From Limnohabitans sp. 2KL-27 (GTDB lineage: Bacteria > Pseudomonadota > Gammaproteobacteria > Burkholderiales > Burkholderiaceae_C): a stretch of 64,000 nucleotides of DNA. The position numbers and the translations under genes are program-made. The notes beneath the pieces are model-generated. The model ran no database searches. It was not told the DNA's origin and saw nothing but the letters and a program-made list of their open reading frames with translations. The DNA is taken from the NCBI RefSeq assembly GCF_001269345.1, contig NZ_CXOP01000002.1:930853-994852 (forward strand), written 5' to 3'. This document shows positions 36,460-45,103 of this stretch, piece after piece (the stretch's first letter is position 1; each line of letters opens with the position of its first letter).

Positions 36460-37098
36460 TCAGGTGTGCCATGCGGGCAGCTGCCAGTTGCGCCACAAGG
36501 CCAGGGCACGCAGCCCCACGGTGACCAGCACGCACCCCATCAGGGCCAACCAGCCGGGCGCGTCCACGGACCACAGGCCCACATAGACCCAGCCGCCTGC
36601 AAAGGCGCAGACCGCGTAGGGCCGGTGGTCCTTGAAAGCGGTGGGGATTTCGTTGCACACCATGTCACGCAGCACGCCGCCAAACACGCCCGTGATCAGG
36701 CCCATGAGCACGGCCACCACGCCGGGCATGTTGGCCTGCAGCGCGTGGTGCACACCTGTGGCCGTGAACAGCCCCAGCCCCAGGGCGTCGGGCCAGAGGA
36801 TGGCTTTTTCGGTGACTTCAAAATGGCGCTGGCGCATGAAGACCATGGCCACCCCACACAGGGCCAACACGCCCCAGAGCATCTCGGTGTGTTGCACCCA
36901 AAAAAAAGGGCGCTGGTCAAGCAGCAGATCGCGCAGCGTGCCTCCGCCAAAGGCTGCCAAAAAAGCTACCACGCACACGCCCACGGCGTCGAGCCGCTTG
37001 CGCGCCGCTTCCATCAGGCCCGACAGCGCAAAGGCGGCGGTGGCCGACAACTCGACCAGCAGGCGCAGGGTGTCTCCCCAAGATTGAATGGCATACAT
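36460..37098 (-). CDS. TRIC-type (UPF0126/YadS) cation channel protein
   Basis: A 212-residue membrane protein built of two homologous halves. The glycine motif repeats as AFGGGTLRDLLL in the first half and VFGGVLRDMVC in the second, each after a DAVG/MPGV helix. This is the bacterial trimeric intracellular cation channel (TRIC) family, with about seven hydrophobic spans. ATG 37098 (MYAIQSWGD) is preferred to the longer frame, which overlaps the photolyase gene. It lies 11 bp after the cryptochrome gene, so it is cotranscribed. Physiological role in bacteria is unclear. Confidence 0.85.
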   Translation of the reverse strand: MYAIQSWGDTLRLLVELSATAAFALSGLMEAARKRLDAVGVCVVAFLAAFGGGTLRDLLLDQRPFFWVQHTEMLWGVLALCGVAMVFMRQRHFEVTEKAILWPDALGLGLFTATGVHHALQANMPGVVAVLMGLITGVFGGVLRDMVCNEIPTAFKDHRPYAVCAFAGGWVYVGLWSVDAPGWLALMGCVLVTVGLRALALWRNWQLPAWHT

Positions 37099-37109
37099 GC
37101 TCAGGATTA

Positions 37110-38426
37110 TCAGGCCAGCCAGACTTGCCGATAGCGCCCTTGCGCGTCGTGGTCCTGCGTTTGTTTGGTGGGGTTGAAGCGGCGGCCCACACGCGGGTCG
37201 GTGCCTCGGCCACTCACGTACAGCCAGTTGCCTTGGTTGCTGCACACGTCAAAGTCCACCAGTTGTGATTCGAACCAGGCCGCACCTGCACGCCAGTCGC
37301 ACGACAGGTCGTGCACCAAAAAGCTCGCCACGATCTGGCGCATGCGGTTGGAGGTGAAGCCCGTGGCGGCCAACTCGCGCATGCCGGCGTCCACGATGGG
37401 CTCGCCCGTTTGGCCGCTGCACCAGCGCTGAAAATCTTTGGGGAAGTGCGAGGGTTGGGGCAAGCGCGACAAACCGCGCGCCGCATAGAGTTGCGGGCCG
37501 TGTTGCCGGTGCAGCATGCGGAAGTTGTCGCGCCACAGCAGCTCAAACCACAGCCAATAGGTGCCGTCGTTGCTGCCATGTGTTTGTTCGTAGGCATCCA
37601 GGTCTGCCCAAATTCGGCGGGCCGATACCGCGCCCGTGGCCAACCAAGGCGACCAGTGGCTGCTGCTGTGCTGGCCTTGCAGGGCGTTGCGGGTTTGTTT
37701 GTAGCGGTCGGGCCAAGGGGGCGTGAGGTAACTTTGCAGGTGGGCCAAAGCGCTGGCCTCGCCGCCCCGGCAGGCGGCCTGGGTGTACGGAAAGTTCGAG
37801 CGCGCGTGCGCCTCGCCCTCGGGGGCTTGCAGCAGGGTGAACGCGTTGTCACTCCAGCCCGGCAAGGGGGTCAATGGGTCATTTGGCGGCGCAGGCAGCT
37901 GGGTGGGCGCGGGCAGCGGTGCCAGCGGCTGGAGTCCGGCCGATTCGATGCGCTGGCGAAAAACGGTGAAGACTTGCGGCATGTCTTCGGCGGCAAAGGG
38001 CAGGGCGTCGGGCTCGATCAGGCTGGATTGCCACAGCGTTTTGACGGTGAGTCCCGCGCCGATCATCGCCTGCACTTGCGCCTCTTCTTCGGGCGCGGCG
38101 ATGTCTTCGCAAAACACCGTGTCGGCTTGCACCGAGCGGGCGCAGGCGGGCAACACATCGGCCACGCTGCCGTGCAGCAAGACCAGGCGCTGGCCCAAAG
38201 CTTTTAATGAAGTTTGCAAGTCTTGCAGCGTGTCGGCCACAAAGCGCCTGCGGTGCACGCCCATGCGGCGAAAGCCCCAGGCGGTGGGTTCGTCTTGCAC
38301 GGGTTCATGCACATAAACCAGCACCAAGGCTTGGTCGTGGGCCTGGGCGTGCTGAACGGCTTGCTGGAGTGCGCGTTGGTCATGCAGGCGCAAGTCGTTT
38401 CGAAACCAGAAAATGGTGCTGCGCAT
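37110..38426 (-). CDS. DASH-type cryptochrome/photolyase
   Basis: A 438-residue photolyase-fold flavoprotein. The N-terminal DNA-photolyase (antenna) domain starts STIFWFRNDLRLHDQRAL. The FAD-binding domain contains TYWLWFELLWRDNFRML, GFTSNRMRQIVASFLVHDLS and DFDVCSNQGNWLYVSGRGTD, the last being the DASH hallmark. It lacks the ~40-residue tail region of classical class I enzymes. Expected activity is light-dependent repair of cyclobutane dimers in single-stranded DNA or loops. It follows the other photolyase gene by 3 bp. Confidence 0.88.
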   Translation of the reverse strand: MRSTIFWFRNDLRLHDQRALQQAVQHAQAHDQALVLVYVHEPVQDEPTAWGFRRMGVHRRRFVADTLQDLQTSLKALGQRLVLLHGSVADVLPACARSVQADTVFCEDIAAPEEEAQVQAMIGAGLTVKTLWQSSLIEPDALPFAAEDMPQVFTVFRQRIESAGLQPLAPLPAPTQLPAPPNDPLTPLPGWSDNAFTLLQAPEGEAHARSNFPYTQAACRGGEASALAHLQSYLTPPWPDRYKQTRNALQGQHSSSHWSPWLATGAVSARRIWADLDAYEQTHGSNDGTYWLWFELLWRDNFRMLHRQHGPQLYAARGLSRLPQPSHFPKDFQRWCSGQTGEPIVDAGMRELAATGFTSNRMRQIVASFLVHDLSCDWRAGAAWFESQLVDFDVCSNQGNWLYVSGRGTDPRVGRRFNPTKQTQDHDAQGRYRQVWLA

Positions 38427-38429
38427 GGT

Positions 38430-40028
38430 TTAAAAATCAAAGCCCAGCTGGGCGCTGGGTGGGGTGTTGGCGGGTGCTGTCTTGCCTGACCTTCGGCGGC
38501 TGGTTTTGGGGGTGTCGCTGTCGCGGGTGAACACACCGCGTTGTGGGCCGTTGCCGTGTTGGCGCGAGGCGTGTTTCTCGACGATGGCTTTTTTGCCGGC
38601 CCTCACCTCGGGCTCGGCCCTGCGTGCGTGCAGCGCTGCTTTGGATTGGCGTGTGGCCTCGGCCAAGTCCACCACGGGCCAGGGAATGTCGGCCTCGGGC
38701 TCGGTGCCCACCGTCAAGCCGCAGTGGCGCTGCACCTCGGGCGGCATGAGCCAGGGCTCGAACAGCCAGGTGTCGGGCACGCGGCGCATGTGGGGCAACC
38801 AGCGGCGCACAAAAATCCCTTTGGGGTCGTGGTCCTGCGCTTGCTTGATGGGGTTGTACACCCGCGTGGTGTTGATGCCGGTGGTGCCCGACTGCATTTG
38901 CAACTGGCTCCAGTGGATGCCGGGTTCGTAATCCAAAAACTGCGTGGCCAACCATTGGCCCACGGCCCGCCAGTCCAGCCACAGCGGGTAGGCCGCCACC
39001 GACACCAGCATGGCCCGCATGCGAAAGTTGAGCCAGCCGGTTTCATGCAGCATGACCACGCAAGCGTCCACCATGGGCCATCCGGTGCGCGCCGAAGTCA
39101 GGGCCGCAAAGTGGGCATCGCTCCAGCCGTCTTCGCGCAGGCCGTCGTAACCCCGGTGCATGTTGCGCCACTCGATTTCGGGCTCGCTTTCGAGTTTTTG
39201 GATGAAGTGGCAGTGCCAATACAAGCGGCTGATGAAACCGATCAGACCCGCGCGGTGGCGATTGGCTTGCGGCGGCAGGGCATCTAAGGTGGCGCGGGTG
39301 CTTTGCACCACCTCGCGCAGGCTGATGCAGCCCCAGGCCAAGTAGGCCGAAATGCGCGAACACGCCGTGGGCGAAGAAAGTGGCGAGGAGATGCCGCCCC
39401 GGTAAGCCAGCGCTCGCGCATCCAGAAAGCTGTGCAGGGTTTCGAGTGCGTGGCTGCGGCCACCGCGCTGGCGCTGGGCGGGGTTGTGCTGCAGGCCGGG
39501 TGGCGCACACATCCCCTCGGGGCCGAAATTTTCTGGCGCATGGAAAAAGTGCAGCGCAGGCAGCACCACTTGCGGCGCGGCCATGTGCGCTTCCCATCGG
39601 GCTTGCCAGGTGCTGCGGCTTTTGAGGCGGCGCACCACACCAAACTGCGCAAATTCAGTCCAGTCCACGCCCGCACTGCGGCACCATGCGCCCACTTGCA
39701 GGTCGCGCGCGAAGGTGAAGGCATTGCCAGTTTCTTCGTGCGCCACCAGTTCAGCAAAAGGCGCTTGCGCGTGCAGGTCAGCGAGCACCTGCACCGCAGG
39801 CCCCACGCGCAGCTGCAGGCTGCCGCCAAGTGCTTGCAGGTCTTGGTGCAGCTCGGTCAATGATTCGCGCACAAATTCAAAGTGCTGCAAGGCCGCATCG
39901 GGCTGCGCCCACAGATCCGGCTCGACGATGTACAGGCACAGCACCGGTCCAAGAGCGGCCGCGTGCGCGAGTGCCGCATGGTCGTGCAGGCGCAGGTCGC
40001 GTTTGAACCAGACGACGCGGTAAGTCAT
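38430..40028 (-). CDS. Cryptochrome/photolyase family protein
   Basis: A 532-residue second photolyase-like protein, distinct from its neighbour. It begins TYRVVWFKRDLRLHDHAALA; the FAD domain has SRISAYLAWGCISLREVV, GWPMVDACVVMLHETGWLNF, RMRAMLVSVAAYPLWLDWRA and SGTTGINTTRVYNPIKQAQD. The last group is typical of a proteobacterial cryptochrome/photolyase subfamily and not the classical CPD class. The final ~60 residues are basic, serine- and proline-rich and probably disordered. It overlaps the upstream small gene by ATGA. Repair versus sensory role is undetermined. Confidence 0.85.
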   Translation of the reverse strand: MTYRVVWFKRDLRLHDHAALAHAAALGPVLCLYIVEPDLWAQPDAALQHFEFVRESLTELHQDLQALGGSLQLRVGPAVQVLADLHAQAPFAELVAHEETGNAFTFARDLQVGAWCRSAGVDWTEFAQFGVVRRLKSRSTWQARWEAHMAAPQVVLPALHFFHAPENFGPEGMCAPPGLQHNPAQRQRGGRSHALETLHSFLDARALAYRGGISSPLSSPTACSRISAYLAWGCISLREVVQSTRATLDALPPQANRHRAGLIGFISRLYWHCHFIQKLESEPEIEWRNMHRGYDGLREDGWSDAHFAALTSARTGWPMVDACVVMLHETGWLNFRMRAMLVSVAAYPLWLDWRAVGQWLATQFLDYEPGIHWSQLQMQSGTTGINTTRVYNPIKQAQDHDPKGIFVRRWLPHMRRVPDTWLFEPWLMPPEVQRHCGLTVGTEPEADIPWPVVDLAEATRQSKAALHARRAEPEVRAGKKAIVEKHASRQHGNGPQRGVFTRDSDTPKTSRRRSGKTAPANTPPSAQLGFDF

Positions 40029-40564
40029 GGCGACAGCCCTTTGGACAGTGCTGCATAACGACGCGCCTCAATCGGCACGCAGTCGATCAATTCGCGTGGC
40101 AGTTCGGGGCTTTGTTGTTGCAAATAACGCCGTACAAAATCGGCCGCTTGCCAAGGCGCTGTGGGCCCACTCCAGACCGCACTGTCCTGGATGAGCCAGT
40201 CACTGCCGTGCTGACGCAGCACCACGATGCTGGGATTGAGTGTTTTGAATGTGACCTCTGCAATGGCCCAGTCTGCCTGAATGTGCAGTTGCAGCAGTTG
40301 AGCTTCTAAGGAGTCCGGCAGACTGTGCTGCTCGATGGTGTGCAGCACCGCTTGGGCGTTGGCCGTGTGGGTGGGTTCGGCCTGAACCCGGCGGCAGTCT
40401 TGCCGCCATTGCCGCCCTTGCTCGGCCATCCAGCCTTGCAGATCGAACTTTTGGCCGTTGATCTCCAGCAAGGTGCCGTGGTCTTGGCGAACCCAGTCAA
40501 TGTGGCTGTCCATGATCAAAAAGCCGATCACCCCCAGCACGGTGGCGGCCACATGTCGTTTCAT
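40025..40564 (-). CDS. Hypothetical membrane-anchored protein in the photolyase operon
   Basis: I do not recognise this family. The 179-residue protein has one N-terminal hydrophobic segment (HVAATVLGVIGFLIMD), so it is probably anchored to the inner membrane with the rest in the periplasm, or exported. The soluble part is helical and charged. The start at 40564 (MKRHVAATV) follows the MerR gene by 22 bp; the longer open frame reaches into that gene and is not used. It overlaps the photolyase gene by ATGA and thus is firmly part of the operon. Function unknown. Confidence 0.65.
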   Translation of the reverse strand: MKRHVAATVLGVIGFLIMDSHIDWVRQDHGTLLEINGQKFDLQGWMAEQGRQWRQDCRRVQAEPTHTANAQAVLHTIEQHSLPDSLEAQLLQLHIQADWAIAEVTFKTLNPSIVVLRQHGSDWLIQDSAVWSGPTAPWQAADFVRRYLQQQSPELPRELIDCVPIEARRYAALSKGLSP

Positions 40565-40586
40565 GCGCAGTTCGGTGGCAAGGGTT

Positions 40587-41588
40587 TCAGACGCGCTCTT
40601 GCAAGGAAATGCCTTCGTGCTCAGCCACCATCTGCAGCGCTGCTTCAAACAAGGCACGGGCTGTGCCGGCCATCCTGTTGAGCTGGGTGTGCAACTCGCT
40701 GTCTTTGGGGCTTTGTTGGAGACAGTCCAGGCTGTAGTCTTCGAATCGGGCCAACTGTCCAATCAGTTCGGCCACATGCCGTGGGCATTCGCACAGCACT
40801 TGGCTGGGAATGTTGGCCACGCGCTGCAGCACCGCGTCTGAAAACCGGCGTGGCGGTACGGGCTCATCGAGCTGGGGCAGTTGCCACGGTGCATCGGTCA
40901 GCGGTGGGCGTGTGTTGCGCACGATGTCGGCCAAAGCTGCATCGCTCAGAGGTTCGCGGTGCACCCAGCAACCTGCGCGGCTCAGGTTTTCAATGGCCTT
41001 CATTTGCCCGAAGCCATACAGCACGACTGTCTGGCCTGCACTGTGGCGCGAGGACGCGTCCAAAATTTGCTGAGCACTGTCCTCATTGAGGTTGTTCACC
41101 GACACCATCAGCACATCGGTTGAGGAGGTCTCAGCGTGGTTGAGGGCTTCGTGCAAATCGGCCCACACCGCTTGAATGTGCAGTCTCTGCCCTGGATGCG
41201 CCGACCGGAAGCGTTCGGATTGCAAGCGCTCGGCCATTTGGCGGCCGATCAGCGCCCATTTGCCAGGGTGGGGGGTGGCAGCTCCTGGTGTGGGTGCTGG
41301 CGCGCGCGCCAGGTCAGCGCCGGTTTGCAACAACTGCTGCAGCTGCGGGGTGCTCAGTCCAGCGATCAAGCGGATGCCATGACCCTGACCTGTCAGCGAT
41401 TTGAGCAAGGCCGCCTTGCGCAGGTCCTCGTCATCGTAGAGCCGGTGTTGTCCTTGACTGGTGGCCGGCGCGAACGCGTTGTAACGCGTTTGCCAGACCC
41501 GCAAAGTCGGCACAGGCACGCCGCTGAGCTTGGAGACTGCGCCAATGCGGTAAAGCGCCGGACGGGGGGTGGCAAAGGTGTTGGTCAT
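40587..41588 (-). CDS. MerR family regulator with a degenerate B12-binding-like domain
   Basis: A 333-residue regulator. The MerR-type helix-turn-helix is LYRIGAVSKLSGVPVPTLRV followed by WQTRYNAFAPATSQGQHRLY. The remaining ~240 residues include a Rossmann-like middle section (LHIQAVWADLHEALNHAE, DVLMVSVNNLNEDSAQQILD, TVVLYGFGQM) arranged as in LitR/CarH cobalamin-binding regulators, but I see no DxHxxG cobalamin motif. LitR proteins control photolyase genes in response to light. Heading a two-photolyase operon suggests the same job here, perhaps with a different or lost light cofactor. Divergent from the Rrf2 gene. Confidence 0.8.
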   Translation of the reverse strand: MTNTFATPRPALYRIGAVSKLSGVPVPTLRVWQTRYNAFAPATSQGQHRLYDDEDLRKAALLKSLTGQGHGIRLIAGLSTPQLQQLLQTGADLARAPAPTPGAATPHPGKWALIGRQMAERLQSERFRSAHPGQRLHIQAVWADLHEALNHAETSSTDVLMVSVNNLNEDSAQQILDASSRHSAGQTVVLYGFGQMKAIENLSRAGCWVHREPLSDAALADIVRNTRPPLTDAPWQLPQLDEPVPPRRFSDAVLQRVANIPSQVLCECPRHVAELIGQLARFEDYSLDCLQQSPKDSELHTQLNRMAGTARALFEAALQMVAEHEGISLQERV

Positions 41589-41622
41589 TGTCTTGTTTAT
41601 ATATTGAGTAGATATTTTAAGG

Positions 41623-41640
41623 GATAAATTGATTTTTATC
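41623..41640. promoter_or_regulatory. Dyad in the merR/rrf2 divergent promoter
   Basis: GATAAA (41623-41628) and TTTATC (41635-41640), perfect inverted repeat with 6-bp spacing, in an AT-rich 123-bp divergent region. It lies 35 bp upstream of the MerR-type gene start, a suitable position for its own operator. The region also holds TACAAT at 41683-41688, a possible -10 for the Rrf2 gene. Confidence 0.45.
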
Positions 41641-41711
41641 GAAACAAAATAGGAAATGAGTGGATTTTCAAGTTTTAAACCATACAATATCAACTTAATG
41701 AGGAGCGCATC

Positions 41712-42206
41712 ATGATCTTGAAGAAAACAGCCAAAGCCGTAGACATTGCGGTTTTCATCACTTCTCGTTCAGCCGTGGAGCCCGTGACGACCGAGGAGAT
41801 CGCTTCGGGCCTGGGGCTGTCGTCCTCTTACACAGAGTCGATACTCAAGGAGTTGCGTGAAGCCGGCTTGATCCGCGCGCACCGTGGCCCTGGTGGGGGT
41901 TACCAGATCCGAGGCAACCCCGAGGAGATCAGCTTGTGGGATGTGGTCAAGCACTTTGAAGTGGTCCACAGCTTCGACGAGGTTTACCCCGATGACGGGC
42001 ACCCGATGAAGTCGCTCGAGTCAGAAATTCAACGCCACCTGCAAGAGACACTGGCGTCACAGACCTTGGACGATGTGGCCGTGCCCTTCATGCCGCGCGA
42101 TGCCCGCGTGAGTTCCATGTTGGGGCAGTTTCGCCTCAAGCCACTGCCGCCACCGGTCATGCCTCGGGCGCCCAACTCGGTTTTTCAGCTGAGCATGATG
42201 CTCTGA
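41712..42206 (+). CDS. Rrf2 family transcriptional regulator without cysteines
   Basis: A 164-residue Rrf2-type regulator: winged helix AVFITSRSAVEPVTTEEIAS, recognition region LGLSSSYTESILKELREAGL and the wing HRGPGGGYQI. Unlike IscR or NsrR it contains no cysteine at all, so it cannot hold an iron-sulfur cluster through thiolates and must sense something else or act constitutively. A GAGGAG ribosome-binding site precedes the ATG. It is divergent from the MerR gene and convergent with the NUDIX gene. Target genes are unknown. Confidence 0.85.
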   Translation: MILKKTAKAVDIAVFITSRSAVEPVTTEEIASGLGLSSSYTESILKELREAGLIRAHRGPGGGYQIRGNPEEISLWDVVKHFEVVHSFDEVYPDDGHPMKSLESEIQRHLQETLASQTLDDVAVPFMPRDARVSSMLGQFRLKPLPPPVMPRAPNSVFQLSMML

Positions 42207-42230
42207 GTGAAGTGTCGGTGGGTGCGGGTG

Positions 42231-42253
42231 TGGGCATTGCCAGTCCATGCCCA
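42231..42253. terminator. Hairpin between convergent rrf2 and nudix genes
   Basis: TGGGCAT/ATGCCCA stem, 9-nt loop, in the 93-bp gap between two converging genes. No clear T tract, so terminator function is only possible. Confidence 0.35.
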
Positions 42254-42299
42254 ACGACAGCTGCATGCGCCGAAGCGAAAAATTGGCACTGCCATCGGT

Positions 42300-43163
42300 T
42301 CACTCTGTGCGTGTCAAGCCCAACCCTCGACACAAAGCGTGTGCGGCATCGGCTGTGAATGCACCCGCTTGCATGCCTGAGATCACTTCGTGGGGATCCC
42401 AGCAGGCAAAGTCTTGTACTTCGCCGTCTTGATTGATGGGTTGGAATGTATCTGGAATGTCGAGGTTGTAAACCAACAAGACTTCGTCATGCCATCCTTG
42501 CGGCTCTGTCCTTTGAGTCCTCACTGCGCCACACCCATTCAAATTCTGGCGCACATTCCAGTGCCATCCCGCCTCTTCTTTCAGTTCCCGGCGCACAGTG
42601 CTGATGGCGTCTTCACCTGCGGTTAAACCCCCGGCAGTCATGTTGTCCCACAGGCCAGGGTCTGTGGCTTTTGCTGCTGAACGTTTTGCGCACCACAATT
42701 GCCCGTTGGCACAAAAGCCGTTGATGTGAACGGCATGGCTCATCAAACCCAAATGCCGAAAACCGGCACGCTCAACACACAGCCAAGGCTCGTCAGTGAC
42801 CAAGGGCGGTGTGTTCGGTTTGAGCCAGTAATTGAAATATTCGTCTCGCCACCCCTCCAATCGTCCACGATCGGCTTGAGTCTGTAAAAAATTCTGCAAG
42901 CTGCGGCTTCTTTGCATGGGATTTTCAGCATTGGATTGCCAAATTAATCGGCCCTCCCGCAGGACGCATCCGGGCAAATGCACCACCATTTGCTCAGCTC
43001 GCTCGGGTGATACCCAACCGACAAGATGGCCATCACCTGACCAAGCCAGCCAATGTTCAGGAGGCTCGGCTCTTGAGCACTGCGCAAATTCGATCAACCA
43101 ATCGAGCTGATGGCCTCGAATCTGGTGAAGAAAGGCTTGCGCATGGGATGGCTTGGGCGGCAT
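42300..43163 (-). CDS. NUDIX hydrolase with DUF4743 domain
   Basis: A 287-residue protein with an N-terminal DUF4743 domain (to ~115) and a C-terminal NUDIX domain. The NUDIX box is GGLTAGEDAISTVRRELKEE followed by AGW; a preceding SHAVHINGFC and WDNMTAG are typical. This two-domain family includes plant NUDT20/24 and yeast homologues that clear oxidised thiamine diphosphates, so a thiamine damage-control role is the best guess. It begins 6 bp after the phnX stop and could be at the end of the phosphonate transcript, though the function looks unrelated. Confidence 0.85.
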   Translation of the reverse strand: MPPKPSHAQAFLHQIRGHQLDWLIEFAQCSRAEPPEHWLAWSGDGHLVGWVSPERAEQMVVHLPGCVLREGRLIWQSNAENPMQRSRSLQNFLQTQADRGRLEGWRDEYFNYWLKPNTPPLVTDEPWLCVERAGFRHLGLMSHAVHINGFCANGQLWCAKRSAAKATDPGLWDNMTAGGLTAGEDAISTVRRELKEEAGWHWNVRQNLNGCGAVRTQRTEPQGWHDEVLLVYNLDIPDTFQPINQDGEVQDFACWDPHEVISGMQAGAFTADAAHALCRGLGLTRTE

Positions 43164-43169
43164 GTCAAG

Positions 43170-43991
43170 TCAAGGGTTTTGGCCCTGCGCGATGCGCAGT
43201 TCAATGCGAGAAATCGCCATGGGCAAATCGGCCACGCTGTCGATCACCTCGTGCGCACCTGCCGCTTGCAAGGTCGCCACGGCAGGCACCAAGGCTTGCA
43301 TTCTTTCAGCGGCGCTGGCCTTGAGCCACTCGGCGTGCGACCAACCCAGCGCATTGCCACTGGCTGCCACGCCAACGGTCCAACAACCAGCGGCAAGCCC
43401 CTCGGCCAAACCTGGCGCTGTGTCATCAACTTTGATGACCTGATGGCTTTGTCCAGTCAAATGCATCGCAGCAAGGCATTGGAGGACACCCATGGGATCT
43501 GGACGGCTTCGCAAAACATCGTCACAGCACACCACCAAGGCGGGATGAAAACCCTGTTCAGCAGCTCGCTCAATCAAGGGCGTCATGATTTTTCGGGTGT
43601 AGCCGGTGGTGGTGGCAAAAGAGACGCCTTGAGCAGCCAAATCACGGTAAATGGCCATGAATCCTGGGATGAAGTCACTGCGATCCATGGCCGCATGTGC
43701 ACTCATGGGCTCAAATTCGCTGAGCAAATTCTGCGCATCTTTGAACTGGAATGATCGACCGTATTGGTTTCGCCACTGCTGCGCCACCGCAGGCAGGGAT
43801 CCCAAAGCCACGATGTGGTCAATTTTAGGCAGGCCCATGGGCACGCGGGCTTGTGCAATGGTGATCTCAATCTGGTGGCGCGCAAACAATTCTACAAAGG
43901 CGCCCATCGGCGCCAGGCTGCCAAAGTCCACGATGGTGCCCGCCCAGTCGAGCACGATGCCCTTGATATTCATGGGGGTGTTGGGATTCAT
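43170..43991 (-). CDS. phnX: Phosphonoacetaldehyde hydrolase
   Basis: HAD-superfamily C-P bond hydrolase that converts phosphonoacetaldehyde to acetaldehyde and phosphate. Starting at ATG 43991 it has 273 residues. The nucleophile is Asp15 in LDWAGTIVDFGS, and the Schiff-base lysine is Lys56 in PMGLPKIDHIVAL, the hallmark of PhnX. The later HAD motifs TTTGYTRKIM and KVDDTAPGLAEGLAAG are present. The start overlaps the FAD oxidoreductase gene by ATGA. No PhnW transaminase is encoded in the window, so the aldehyde is probably made by the neighbouring oxidoreductase. Confidence 0.93.
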   Translation of the reverse strand: MNPNTPMNIKGIVLDWAGTIVDFGSLAPMGAFVELFARHQIEITIAQARVPMGLPKIDHIVALGSLPAVAQQWRNQYGRSFQFKDAQNLLSEFEPMSAHAAMDRSDFIPGFMAIYRDLAAQGVSFATTTGYTRKIMTPLIERAAEQGFHPALVVCCDDVLRSRPDPMGVLQCLAAMHLTGQSHQVIKVDDTAPGLAEGLAAGCWTVGVAASGNALGWSHAEWLKASAAERMQALVPAVATLQAAGAHEVIDSVADLPMAISRIELRIAQGQNP

Positions 43992-45103
43992 GGGGTGCTC
44001 CAGTTGCGAACGATGTCTTCGGCCAAGCCAAAAGATGTGCTCATGCCTGTGCCGCTGGTCACGCTGACCACTTGCACGCCGGGCATTGTTTCGCGCACCA
44101 GGCTGTCTTGCTGGGCGCTGGGGTAAATGCCTGTCCAGCGCTCTGTCACCTGGTAGTGGCCCAGGCACAGCAGGCGCTGCATTTCATAGAGGATCAGGTC
44201 TTCCACTTCGCGCGAAGCAAAAGGGCGCATGGCCTGACCGTAGTGGTGCGAGTCTCCCACCACCAAAGAGCCATCCTGGCTTTGCACCACGATCAGGTGA
44301 ATACCATGGGCCAGTTCCTGGGGGGCTTCCACGCGCAGTTGATCGAGCAGCAATTGGGCGCCGGGCAATTCGCTGTAACCCCGGTAGCGCACCAGACTCA
44401 AATCGCTCATCACGCCGGCACCGAGCTTGTAGCCGTTGGGCGGTTGAATCCGCAGCATTTGCAGCTGACACAACTGGGCGTTGTTCTGGGTGAAGGCCTG
44501 AGGAAACAGGCTGCGCATGTCGGGGCCGGGGCAGACCATGATGCGCTCGGCCTGCAACCATTGGCCGTCTGTCAAGACAGCGCCAGAGATGACCTCTTGC
44601 ACATGCTGGCCCATCTGAAAAACGACACCTTGGGTGGCCAGCCACAGGCGCAGTTTTTCAATGGCGCTGCGGGCTTCAATGCGCAACTCGTAAGGGCTGT
44701 ACAAGGCCCCCTGCAAATGGCTCAGCGCCAAATGCGGCGCATGGTCTTGCAGGGCTTGGCCTTCGAGCCATTGCAGATCATGGCCCTCGGCTTGGCTGCA
44801 CAATTCTTGCAAAACCAATTTGGCCTGATGTCTTTGGGCCAGCACATACAGCCCCTCGTGCTCAATCGAGATGCCCGCTTGTGGGGCCAGCGTGGCCCAC
44901 ACATCCCGTGACCTGCGCGCGCGCCGCCAGGTGTCTCCCCGGCCTTGGCCGGTCACGGTGACGAATCCAAAGTTGCGAATCGAGGCCCCCACACAAAATG
45001 GATCGCGGTCGATCACGCGCACACTTTTGCCTTGTTGCAAAGCGGCCCAGGCACAAGCCAGGCCTACGATGCCGCTGCCCACAATGATCACGTCGTTGGT
45101 CAT
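43988..45103 (-). CDS. FAD-dependent oxidoreductase of the phosphonate-associated HpnW type
   Basis: A 371-residue amine-oxidising DAO-type flavoprotein with N-terminal FAD motif VIIVGSGIVGLACAWAALQQ and the segment GASIRNFGFVTVTGQGRGDT, matching the family annotated in TIGRFAMs as TIGR03364 (HpnW). These genes occur beside phosphonate transport and phnX. The likely reaction is oxidative deamination of 2-aminoethylphosphonate or its N-methyl derivative to phosphonoacetaldehyde, which PhnX then cleaves. ATGA overlaps link it both to phnX and to the alcohol dehydrogenase gene. Confidence 0.85.
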   Translation of the reverse strand: MTNDVIIVGSGIVGLACAWAALQQGKSVRVIDRDPFCVGASIRNFGFVTVTGQGRGDTWRRARRSRDVWATLAPQAGISIEHEGLYVLAQRHQAKLVLQELCSQAEGHDLQWLEGQALQDHAPHLALSHLQGALYSPYELRIEARSAIEKLRLWLATQGVVFQMGQHVQEVISGAVLTDGQWLQAERIMVCPGPDMRSLFPQAFTQNNAQLCQLQMLRIQPPNGYKLGAGVMSDLSLVRYRGYSELPGAQLLLDQLRVEAPQELAHGIHLIVVQSQDGSLVVGDSHHYGQAMRPFASREVEDLILYEMQRLLCLGHYQVTERWTGIYPSAQQDSLVRETMPGVQVVSVTSGTGMSTSFGLAEDIVRNWSTP

